Positions 7,786-13,674 of a stretch of 13,674 bases of DNA are shown here, one piece after another. How positions within the stretch are numbered: position 1 is the stretch's first letter; each line of letters opens with the position of its first letter. A program made the translations under genes and the position numbers. Location: positions 1 through 13,674 of the forward strand of contig JAHZHN010000022.1 in NCBI GenBank assembly GCA_019420275.1, in the 5' to 3' direction. Below the pieces are notes generated by a model. It was not told the DNA's origin. It was given only the letters and a program-made list of their open reading frames with translations, and made no database searches. The DNA is from Clostridiales bacterium. Its GTDB lineage: Bacteria; Bacillota; Clostridia; Lachnospirales; Lachnospiraceae.

Positions 7786-8622
7786 TTATTGACAGAATTT
7801 TTCCAGCTGATCTATCAAATGATCCGGAACATGCAGAGAGCCGCGTCCGGTTCCAAGTTCAATGTCCGGTTTGTTGGCTCCGTGGAAATCAGACCCCCCG
7901 GTTTCAAGGAGAGAATATTCTTTTGCCCATTCCCGAAGCTTTGTAATCTGTCCTATATGATGAGTGGAGTGATATACTTCCAAACCCATCAGACCGTTGT
8001 TTTTGAGATGTTCGATCAGACGGCGGATTTCATCATTGGAATAGTGATACTGGAAAGGATGAGCAAGAACCGGTATTCCCCCTGCCGCACGGATCAGAGA
8101 TAAGGCTTCTTCCGGTGCTAAAAATGGTTTTGGAACAAAATATCTGCAGTTTTCTCCAAGATATTTACGAAAAGCCTGATCCTTCGTTTTGCAGATTCCT
8201 TCTTCCTGAAGAACACGGGCGAAATGTGCTCTTGTTATGACAGTGTCAGGATTCTTGCCCTGGAGTTTTTCTAATGTAACAGGATAGCCGTCTTTTTGAA
8301 ATAATGAGATCATTTTTAAATTTCGTTCCAAACGCCCTTTTCGTATGGAAGCCAGACGATCATTCAGAGCTTTGCTGGTGCAGCTGACACCATAACCAAG
8401 AATGTGGATTTCGTGTCTGGATGTGTCGCATGAGATTTCAATTCCGGGAATAAAGTGGATGCGCGGATCCAGATCAGACGAAAGAATAGAAGGAATTCCT
8501 TCCATGGTATCGTGGTCTGTCAGAGAAAATCCATACAGACCGAGAGCTTCTGCCTGGGCTGCAATTTGTTTTGGACTAAGGGTTCCGTCTGAACAGGTAG
8601 AATGAATATGCAGATCAATCAT
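7786..8622 (-). CDS. PHP-domain metal-dependent phosphoesterase (YciV/TrpH-like)
   Basis: A 278-residue PHP-family phosphoesterase. Metal-binding motifs are complete: DLHIHSTCSDGT (3-14), LTDHDTMEG (34-42), PGIEIS (59-64), HILGYG (73-78), LAHPF (186-190), GLEVYHSTH (213-221) and GGSDFHG (242-248). An inserted segment around 90-165, with TRAHFARVL at 130-138, matches the layout of the YciV/TrpH group. Characterised members hydrolyse 3',5'-nucleoside bisphosphates or short RNA 5' ends, so a role in nucleotide or RNA turnover is likely, but the substrate is inferred. The start codon is preceded on the minus strand by GAGGAGG. The gene is transcribed against its neighbours. I see no convincing minus-strand promoter in the 111 bases upstream. 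Confidence 0.92.
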   Translation of the reverse strand: MIDLHIHSTCSDGTLSPKQIAAQAEALGLYGFSLTDHDTMEGIPSILSSDLDPRIHFIPGIEISCDTSRHEIHILGYGVSCTSKALNDRLASIRKGRLERNLKMISLFQKDGYPVTLEKLQGKNPDTVITRAHFARVLQEEGICKTKDQAFRKYLGENCRYFVPKPFLAPEEALSLIRAAGGIPVLAHPFQYHYSNDEIRRLIEHLKNNGLMGLEVYHSTHHIGQITKLREWAKEYSLLETGGSDFHGANKPDIELGTGRGSLHVPDHLIDQLEKFCQ

Positions 8623-8652
8623 AAAGCAGGTCCTCCTCGTAAAATAATGTAA

Positions 8653-8682
8653 TTGTGTTTAGATTAAAGTTTATCATAAAAT
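8653..8682 (+). promoter_or_regulatory. Possible weak promoter for the TIGR04086-like gene
   Basis: TTGTGT at 8653-8658 and TAAAAT at 8677-8682 are separated by 18 bases in an AT-rich stretch between the divergent PHP and membrane-protein genes. This would give a leader of roughly 45 bases. Matches to consensus are partial, so this is only the best candidate seen, not a firm call. Confidence 0.3.
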
Positions 8683-8733
8683 GGAATAGAAGACAAAACG
8701 ACGGCATAGGCTATTAGCAGAGGAGGAGATGTG

Positions 8734-9096
8734 ATGCAGATAGGAAAAAAGGGAATTTATGTGGTACAGAGCCTGATCGTTTCCTACATAATAACTGGTA
8801 TTGTTTTATGTGTGCTTGCACTGATTATGTATCAGATCAAGTCTGGTACCAAGATCGCGGAGATTGGAGTAACGGTGACTTATATCCTTGCCTCAATGGC
8901 AGCTGGATGGACTGCGGGCAGAAGGATCGGAAAAAGAAAATTTCTGTGGGGTCTGGCGGCAGGAATTCTTTACTTTTTTATCCTCATATGCATTTCTGCC
9001 GTGATTCATCCTGAAGAAGCACTGATTTCAGGCGAGCGAGTTACAGTGCTCTTGCTGTGTGCTGCAGGAGGAATGCTGGGCGGCATGTTGGGATAA
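8734..9096 (+). CDS. TIGR04086-like four-helix membrane protein
   Basis: A 120-residue integral membrane protein with four predicted helices at about 10-32, 45-62, 70-91 and 103-119. The loops are short and basic between helices 2 and 3 (GRRIGKRK, 62-69). The glycine-rich last helix and the position between yajC and the SCIFF genes fit the TIGR04086 family of Firmicutes, whose function is unknown to me. The ATG at 8734 is preferred because AGGAGG at 8721-8726 lies seven bases upstream. A GTG immediately before it at 8731 would add one residue at poor spacing. The gene ends about 15 bases before the scfA promoter. A role linked to SCIFF export or Sec function is only suggested by neighbourhood. 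Confidence 0.72.
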   Translation: MQIGKKGIYVVQSLIVSYIITGIVLCVLALIMYQIKSGTKIAEIGVTVTYILASMAAGWTAGRRIGKRKFLWGLAAGILYFFILICISAVIHPEEALISGERVTVLLLCAAGGMLGGMLG

Positions 9097-9110
9097 AGAG
9101 AAGATCATTG

Positions 9111-9139
9111 TTGTCAAAAATGCGCAGATATGATATAAT
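9111..9139 (+). promoter_or_regulatory. Strong promoter for scfA
   Basis: TTGTCA (9111-9116) and a perfect TATAAT (9134-9139) are 17 bases apart, with TG at 9131-9132 making an extended -10. Transcription would start near 9146, giving a leader of about 31 bases before scfA. This is among the best promoter matches in the window and implies strong, possibly constitutive, expression of the precursor peptide. Confidence 0.87.
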
Positions 9140-9176
9140 ATGTCAAGCTATATTGAGATAACAGGAGGAAAATAAG

Positions 9177-9320
9177 ATGAAACATATTAAGACCCTGACC
9201 AATAAGACACTGCAGAACACAGTAAAAAAAGGCGGATGCGGAGAATGTCAGACATCCTGCCAGTCAGCTTGTAAGACATCCTGCACAGTAGGAAATCAGA
9301 CTTGCGAACACAGCAAATAA
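9177..9320 (+). CDS. scfA: SCIFF ranthipeptide precursor (six cysteines in forty-five residues)
   Basis: A 47-residue RiPP precursor. The N-terminal 20 residues (MKHIKTLTNKTLQNTVKKGG) form a basic leader without cysteine. The core has exactly six cysteines at 21, 24, 28, 32, 36 and 43, embedded in Thr/Ser-rich sequence such as CQTSCQSACKTSC (24-36). This matches the SCIFF family closely. In characterised SCIFF peptides the maturase makes a thioether from Cys32 to Thr37 (from memory of the CteA and Tte1186 work). Both residues are present at the same numbers here. AGGAGG at 9163-9168 gives ideal spacing to the ATG. The gene follows a strong promoter and precedes its maturase across a hairpin. 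At 47 codons it is easily missed by gene callers. Confidence 0.96.
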   Translation: MKHIKTLTNKTLQNTVKKGGCGECQTSCQSACKTSCTVGNQTCEHSK

Positions 9321-9342
9321 TAAAAAAGGATTTTATAAGCAG

Positions 9343-9376
9343 GTGAGGCGTTCCGGGCGGGCCGCCTCACTTTGTT
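9343..9376 (+). terminator. Intergenic hairpin/attenuator between scfA and scfB
   Basis: GTGAGGCG (9343-9350) pairs perfectly with CGCCTCAC (9363-9370) around a 12-base G/C-rich loop. TTTGTT follows, a short and imperfect U-tract. It looks like a partial terminator that lets some polymerase through to scfB, giving more precursor than enzyme. It may also protect the 3' end of the scfA mRNA. Confidence 0.72.
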
Positions 9377-9429
9377 GTGCAGAAGATAGAGACTGAACGT
9401 AATGGAGATAGATAAGGAGATTAGGAACG

Positions 9430-10806
9430 ATGGTTCATCAGTATAAAAATAATGGATATAATATGGTGCTTGACGTAGCAAGTGGTTCCGTCCATGTGGT
9501 AGATGATTTAAGCTATGAAATCATTGCACGTTATGAGAATCATTCTTTGGAAGAGATTCAGGAGGAATTGTCCGATCAGGATCCGAAGGAGGTGCAGGAA
9601 GCCTACGAGGAGATTCAGAATCTGCAAAAAGAAGGCGTTTTATTTACAGAGGACTGTTATGAGGATTATATTTGTGAATTCAAAGAACGCCCAACGGTAG
9701 TAAAAGCTTTGTGTCTTCATATTGCTCATGACTGCAACCTTGCCTGCAGATATTGCTTTGCGGAAGAAGGAGAGTATAAAGGCCGCCGTGCTTTGATGAG
9801 TGCCGAAGTCGGAAAAGCAGCACTTGATTTTCTTGTTAAAAGTTCTGGAAACAGAAGAAATCTGGAAGTGGACTTCTTTGGGGGAGAGCCGCTGATGAAT
9901 TTTGATGTGGTAAAAGAAATTGTGGCTTATGGACGTTCTCTGGAAGAAAAGAATCATAAAAAGTTTCGTTTTACTCTGACAACCAATGGAGTTTTGTTAA
10001 ATGATGATATTATGGAATTTGCCAATCGTGAGATGGACAATGTTGTATTAAGCGTTGACGGCCGAAAAGAGATCCATGATTATATGCGTCCTTTCCGCAA
10101 CGGAAAAGGAAGTTACGATTTTGTAATTGATAAATTCAAGAAATTTGCGGACAGCAGGAATCAGCAGAAATATTATGTAAGGGGTACTTTCACTCATCAT
10201 AATCTGGATTTCTCAAAGGATGTTTTTCATTTGGCGGATGAGGGATTTGAGCAAATTTCTGTGGAACCTGTCGTTGCACCAGAGACGGAAGATTATGCTA
10301 TTACCAAAGAAGATCTTCCGAAAATCATGGAAGAATATGATATTCTGGCAAAAGAGATGATAAAAAGGGAGAAAGAAGGCAGGGGATTTACGTTCTTCCA
10401 TTTTATGATCGATCTGACCGGAGGACCTTGTGTGGCGAAACGGCTGTCAGGATGTGGTTCAGGAACAGAATATCTGGCGGTAACACCGTGGGGGGATTTA
10501 TACCCATGTCATCAGTTTGTCGGACAGGAAGAATTCTGTATGGGAAATGTGTTTGACGGAATCAGAAGAGAAGATATTGTAAAAGAATTTAAGGCAAGCT
10601 GTGTCTACACAAAAGAAGAATGCAGAAATTGCTTCGCACGTTTTTACTGCAGCGGAGGATGCAGCGCCAATTCCTATAATTTCAACGGAACCATTGACGG
10701 AACGTATGAAATTGGATGTGAGCTGGAACGTAAGCGTGTAGAGTGTGCACTGATGGTAAAGGCGGCTCTTGCACTGGAAGAAGAAAAGGAACAGGAAGAA
10801 GCATAA
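9430..10806 (+). CDS. scfB: SCIFF radical SAM maturase (thioether-forming, SPASM domain)
   Basis: A 458-residue radical SAM enzyme expected to install Cys-to-Thr thioether bonds in ScfA. Residues 1 to about 85 form the RiPP recognition element that binds the leader peptide. The radical SAM cluster motif CNLACRYC gives Cys102, Cys106 and Cys109. Next come FFGGEP (149-154) for SAM binding, TLTTNG (182-187) and VVLSVDG (205-211). The SPASM region carries auxiliary-cluster cysteines 342 and 360, then C-x2-C-x5-C-x3-C at 398, 401, 407 and 411, and Cys430. Cys334, Cys370 and Cys391 are additional. Architecture and length match CteB/Tte1186-type maturases. AAGGAG at 9414-9419 lies 10 bases before the ATG. 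No clear promoter lies between the hairpin and the gene, so it probably depends on read-through from the scfA promoter. A terminator follows at 10839. Confidence 0.95.
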   Translation: MVHQYKNNGYNMVLDVASGSVHVVDDLSYEIIARYENHSLEEIQEELSDQDPKEVQEAYEEIQNLQKEGVLFTEDCYEDYICEFKERPTVVKALCLHIAHDCNLACRYCFAEEGEYKGRRALMSAEVGKAALDFLVKSSGNRRNLEVDFFGGEPLMNFDVVKEIVAYGRSLEEKNHKKFRFTLTTNGVLLNDDIMEFANREMDNVVLSVDGRKEIHDYMRPFRNGKGSYDFVIDKFKKFADSRNQQKYYVRGTFTHHNLDFSKDVFHLADEGFEQISVEPVVAPETEDYAITKEDLPKIMEEYDILAKEMIKREKEGRGFTFFHFMIDLTGGPCVAKRLSGCGSGTEYLAVTPWGDLYPCHQFVGQEEFCMGNVFDGIRREDIVKEFKASCVYTKEECRNCFARFYCSGGCSANSYNFNGTIDGTYEIGCELERKRVECALMVKAALALEEEKEQEEA

Positions 10807-10838
10807 ACACCAGGAAAAAAAGATAGAAGATCGTGATG

Positions 10839-10874
10839 AAAAAGAGTATTGAGGCGGGCCCCGATACTCTTTTT
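10839..10874. terminator. Rho-independent terminator after scfB
   Basis: AAAAAGAGTAT (10839-10849) pairs perfectly with ATACTCTTTTT (10864-10874), an 11-bp stem whose T-rich right arm serves as U-tract. The loop is 14 bases and contains GGCGGGCC. The symmetric A/T arms would also work on the minus strand. It closes the SCIFF operon, just 29 bases before the recJ start. Confidence 0.85.
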
Positions 10875-10903
10875 GTCCATGAAGAAGGATGATGGAGACA
10901 AAG

Positions 10904-12631
10904 ATGGAACAGTGGTATATTTACAAAAAGAAAGCGGATTTTTTAGGGATTGGGAAAAAATATCAGATCGATCCGGTTATTGCCAGAATCATCCGCAATC
11001 GGGATGTGATTGGCGATAAAGAAATCCAGTCCTATCTCTATGGAACAATGGAAGATGTGTCCGATCCGTTTCTTTTGAAAGGAGCAAAAGAGACTGTCGG
11101 GATTCTGGAGCAGAAAATTGGGGAAAAGAAGAGGATCCGTATTATTTCTGATTATGATGTGGATGGTGTGATGTCCAACTATATTCTGTGGAAAGCTTTA
11201 ACAGATCTGGGCGGTATTGTGGATTTTACGATTCCCAACCGGATGAAGGATGGATATGGAATCAATCAGTCGCTTGTCAGACAGGCAGTGGAAGATGGAA
11301 TCGATACAATTATTACCTGTGATAATGGAATTTCGGCAGGAGAAGCAATAAGGGCCGGACGGGACCAGGGACTTACAATGGTGGTCACAGATCATCATGA
11401 AGTACCATTTGAAGAGCTGACGGATGGAACCCGAAGGGAAATTCTTCCTGAAGCGCATGCGATAGTAGATCCAAAACAGAAAGAGTGTCATTATCCGTAT
11501 CCCCTGTTGTGTGGAGCTGGGGTGGTTTTTCAGCTTATGAGGGCGCTGTATCAGGACATGGGGGAAGATGAAGCTAAACTTGAGGATCTTCTTCCGTTTC
11601 TTGCAGTTGCTACTATCTGTGATGTAGTGGATCTGACAGGAGAAAATCGTATTTTTGTAAAAGAAGGGCTTTCCAGAATTCATGAGACAGGAAATGTAGG
11701 ATTTCAGGCACTTTTAAGAGTTCATGAACTGGACCAGAAAAAAATTCGTTCTTATGACTGCGGGTTTATTATCGGACCATGCATCAATGCCAGCGGAAGG
11801 CTGGATACGGCGGAGAAAGTCATGGGGCTTTTGCTGGAACAGGATATGGCAAAGGCGGAAGCTGCGGCTGAACAATTAAAAGAACTCAATGAACAGAGAA
11901 AACGAATGACAGAAGAAGGTGTGGTGCAGGGAATGGAACAGGCTCAGCACTATATGGACAGAGGTGATAAGGTGCTGGTTATTTATCTGCCGGATTGTCA
12001 TGAAAGTGTTGCGGGAATTATTGCCGGAAGAATCAAAGACAGACTTCATCATCCAGTGTTTGTGCTGACGGATTCAGAAGAGGGGAAAAAAGGCTCCGGA
12101 AGATCCATAGAGACTTATTCGATGTTTGAAGAAATGATGAAGATCAAAGATGTATTTACGAAATTTGGAGGACATCCTATGGCGGCAGGCTGTTCCCTGG
12201 AAGATGGGCGTTTGGATGAATTTAGAGAAAGGATTAATCAGGAGTGTACTTTAACAGAGAAGGATTTTATAGATAAAGTGCATATTGATGCCGATATGCC
12301 GGTTGATTACATCACAATGGATTTGATTCATCAGATGGCAGTGCTGGAACCTTTGGGAAAAGGGAATAAAAAGCCGTTATTTGCCCACCGGAAGCTGAAG
12401 GTTGAACAGGTGCGTGTGTTTGGAAAAGGTAAAAATGTCATTAAATTAGCGTTAAAGAGTAGTCAGGGGACAAGAATTGATGGTATGATTTTTGAGGAGG
12501 AAGAAAGTTTTCGAAAAAAAATGGAGGAAATGCAGTATATCACATGCACCTATTACCCTGTGATTAATGAATACCAGGGGTATCGAAATCTTCAGATTCA
12601 GATTCAGAATTATTATTTTACGGAGGAATAA
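10904..12631 (+). CDS. recJ: Single-stranded-DNA-specific exonuclease RecJ (DHH family)
   Basis: A 575-residue DHH/DHHA1 exonuclease that degrades single-stranded DNA 5' to 3' in recombination and mismatch or base-excision repair. Visible motifs, numbered from the start at 10904: SDYDVDG (82-88, metal-binding Asp83, Asp85, Asp87), CDNGIS (139-144), TDHHE (162-166), AIVDPK (186-191), CDVVDL (239-244), CINASGRLD (293-301) and the DHHA1 motif FGGHPMAAGC (421-430). The C-terminal part (about 465-575) would form the OB-like domain. GGAG at 10894-10897 favours the ATG at 10904; in-frame ATGs at 10889 and 10892 are also possible and add five or four residues. Length is near the lower end for RecJ but all catalytic motifs are intact. 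It starts soon after a terminator with no visible promoter between, and is 3 bases from the next gene. Confidence 0.93.
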   Translation: MEQWYIYKKKADFLGIGKKYQIDPVIARIIRNRDVIGDKEIQSYLYGTMEDVSDPFLLKGAKETVGILEQKIGEKKRIRIISDYDVDGVMSNYILWKALTDLGGIVDFTIPNRMKDGYGINQSLVRQAVEDGIDTIITCDNGISAGEAIRAGRDQGLTMVVTDHHEVPFEELTDGTRREILPEAHAIVDPKQKECHYPYPLLCGAGVVFQLMRALYQDMGEDEAKLEDLLPFLAVATICDVVDLTGENRIFVKEGLSRIHETGNVGFQALLRVHELDQKKIRSYDCGFIIGPCINASGRLDTAEKVMGLLLEQDMAKAEAAAEQLKELNEQRKRMTEEGVVQGMEQAQHYMDRGDKVLVIYLPDCHESVAGIIAGRIKDRLHHPVFVLTDSEEGKKGSGRSIETYSMFEEMMKIKDVFTKFGGHPMAAGCSLEDGRLDEFRERINQECTLTEKDFIDKVHIDADMPVDYITMDLIHQMAVLEPLGKGNKKPLFAHRKLKVEQVRVFGKGKNVIKLALKSSQGTRIDGMIFEEEESFRKKMEEMQYITCTYYPVINEYQGYRNLQIQIQNYYFTEE

Positions 12632-12634
12632 GAA

Positions 12635-13459
12635 ATGGCAGATATTAAGCTGGTGGCGATGGATTTGGACAATACATTGCTGGATAGCAGCAAACAAATT
12701 TCAGAACACACAAAAGAAGTGCTTCAGGCAGCGGCAGATCAGGGAGTTGAGATCGTGCCGGCTACCGGGAGAATTTTTAAAGCGATTCCGGATTTCTTAA
12801 GGCAAATGGAGGGTGTTCACTATGCTCTGTGCTGCAATGGCGCAACAGTATATGACCGGATAAAAGATGAAATTATTTATACGAATCATTTAAAAGCGGA
12901 AACGGTGCTTCGCCTGCTGGATATTCTGGAGAAATATCACTGTACTCAGGATATTTATCAGAATGGACAAGGATACATGGAACCAAGATTTCTCTGTCAT
13001 TTGGATCGGTATAAGATTGAAGGGCCGATTTTTGATCTGATTCTTCGAACCAGGGAAGAGGTTGCAGATTTAAGAAAATACATTCAGGAGAATCCTCTGG
13101 GAATTGAAAAAGTCTGCAGTTTTTTTGATGATATGAAAGTCAAAGAAACAGTAAAGGAAGAATTAAGGGAACTTAACATTGTCAATGTGGCCAGCTCTCT
13201 TCCAAACAATATTGAGATGAATCAATTTGGATGTGATAAAGGAGACGGACTGACGCATCTTGCAGAGTATCTGGGCCTGACGATGGATCAGGTCATGGCC
13301 TGTGGGGATGCCGAAAATGATACAAAGATGATCGAGGCAGCAGGATTAGGTGTTGTGATGGAAAATGGGACAGAAGAACTGAAAGAAATCGCAGATTTCA
13401 TTACAAAGACAAACAACGAGGATGGGGTGGCGTACGCCATTGAAAAATATGTTTTGTAG
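12635..13459 (+). CDS. Cof-type HAD-IIB family phosphatase
   Basis: A 274-residue haloacid-dehalogenase-superfamily hydrolase. Motif I is DLDNTLLD with nucleophile Asp10 and acid/base Asp12. Motif II is Thr44 in PATGR, motif III is Lys202 in GCDKGDG, and motif IV is GDAENDTKM with Asp225 and Asp229. The region between motifs II and III (about 85-190) is the C2-type cap typical of Cof/YidA/YbjI-like enzymes, which act on sugar phosphates, flavin or pyridoxal phosphates. The true substrate cannot be read from the sequence. GGAGG at 12622-12626, inside the end of recJ, provides the ribosome binding site, and only three bases separate the genes, so the two are co-transcribed. A functional link to RecJ is not implied. 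Confidence 0.92.
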   Translation: MADIKLVAMDLDNTLLDSSKQISEHTKEVLQAAADQGVEIVPATGRIFKAIPDFLRQMEGVHYALCCNGATVYDRIKDEIIYTNHLKAETVLRLLDILEKYHCTQDIYQNGQGYMEPRFLCHLDRYKIEGPIFDLILRTREEVADLRKYIQENPLGIEKVCSFFDDMKVKETVKEELRELNIVNVASSLPNNIEMNQFGCDKGDGLTHLAEYLGLTMDQVMACGDAENDTKMIEAAGLGVVMENGTEELKEIADFITKTNNEDGVAYAIEKYVL

Positions 13460-13471
13460 ATAGAAAATGAG

Positions 13472-13510
13472 GGAGGCAGATTCATGAATGGAAGAGGAAT
13501 CTGCCTCCTT
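13472..13510 (+). terminator. Hairpin after the HAD gene, probable terminator
   Basis: GGAGGCAGATTC (13472-13483) pairs perfectly with GAATCTGCCTCC (13497-13508), a 12-bp stem with a 13-base loop that begins 13 bases after the stop codon. The tail is TTCAAATACC rather than a proper U-run, so termination may be inefficient. It still separates the recJ-HAD unit from the tRNA promoter. Confidence 0.7.
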
Positions 13511-13529
13511 CAAATACCGATAAAAAACT

Positions 13530-13583
13530 TGTCAAAAAAAATTTAAAAAAAGTGTTGACATTTATTCTCAAACATTGTATATT
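13530..13583 (+). promoter_or_regulatory. Strong tRNA promoter with A/T-tract upstream element
   Basis: A perfect TTGACA (13555-13560) and TATATT (13578-13583) are 17 bases apart. Upstream, 13530-13551 consists almost entirely of A- and T-tracts, the look of an UP element contacted by the RNA polymerase alpha subunit, as in stable-RNA promoters. Transcription would start near 13590, about 30 bases before the tRNA. Confidence 0.88.
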
Positions 13584-13619
13584 ATTATCTGTCGTCAGGA
13601 AAACGACAAACGAAAGAAC

Positions 13620-13674
13620 GGGATCATAGCTCAGCTGGGAGAGCATCTGCCTTACAAGCAGAGGGTCACAGGTT
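13620..13674 (+). tRNA. tRNA-Val (UAC anticodon), 3' end cut by window edge
   Basis: The first 55 bases fit a tRNA: acceptor arm GGGATCA, D arm GCTC/GAGC around AGCTGGGA, and anticodon stem TCTGC/GCAGA around the loop CTTACAA. The anticodon TAC reads valine codons. The variable loop GGGTC and the start of the T arm (ACAGGTT) follow. The rest of the T arm and the acceptor 3' strand lie outside the window. A strong promoter just upstream suggests it may head a tRNA or rRNA cluster. Confidence 0.95.

Noticed and set aside
7666..8103. 145-codon open frame on the plus strand
   Set aside because: It overlaps yajC, a strong terminator and the PHP gene, and its translation looks like a shadow of the PHP coding strand.
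9375..9403. Possible promoter for scfB (TTGTGC, 17 bases, CGTAAT)
   Set aside because: Both boxes match consensus too weakly to call; read-through from the scfA promoter is simpler.
11198..11683. 161-codon open frame on the minus strand
   Set aside because: It lies antisense to the conserved DHH motifs of recJ and shows no family signature.
1..13674. Mobile elements, phage genes, CRISPR arrays or long direct repeats
   Set aside because: No transposase, integrase, terminal inverted repeats or spaced repeat units were seen on either strand.

Overview
The window looks like chromosomal DNA of a Gram-positive anaerobe of the class Clostridia, most likely Lachnospiraceae. Two things suggest this: a canonical SCIFF peptide with its radical SAM maturase, a pair found very widely in Clostridia, and strong AGGAGG-type ribosome binding sites with AT-rich sigma-A-like promoters. 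Genes are densely packed, no gap exceeds about 160 bases, and there are no signs of phage, transposons or CRISPR.

Region 1 (11-4411): directly behind a terminator-like hairpin lie three overlapping genes. They encode a PP2C-type phosphatase, a membrane-anchored Ser/Thr kinase with altered active-site motifs and a TPR-like outer domain, and a large exported protein of about seven Ig-like modules with membrane segments at both ends. The overlaps (25 and 4 bases) imply one translationally coupled signalling unit. It is the part of the window that fits known systems least well.

Region 2 (4426-7781): an extended -10 promoter starts a housekeeping operon: a short two-domain S1 RNA-binding protein, chorismate synthase (aroC), queuine tRNA-ribosyltransferase (tgt) and the Sec accessory protein YajC. 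It ends in a perfect 13-bp bidirectional terminator shared with a convergent PHP-family phosphoesterase gene (7786-8622, minus strand).

Region 3 (8734-10874): a four-helix TIGR04086-like membrane protein is followed by a strong consensus promoter, the 47-residue SCIFF precursor scfA, an intergenic hairpin that probably attenuates transcription, and the maturase scfB. ScfB is expected to form Cys-to-Thr thioether crosslinks in ScfA (ranthipeptide class). No dedicated protease, exporter or immunity gene is visible.

Region 4 (10904-13674): recJ and a Cof-type HAD phosphatase form a tight pair. They are followed by a hairpin, a strong promoter with an upstream A/T-tract element, and the first 55 bases of a tRNA-Val(UAC) cut by the window edge.

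All calls come from reading translated motifs and DNA patterns by eye; no database search was run.
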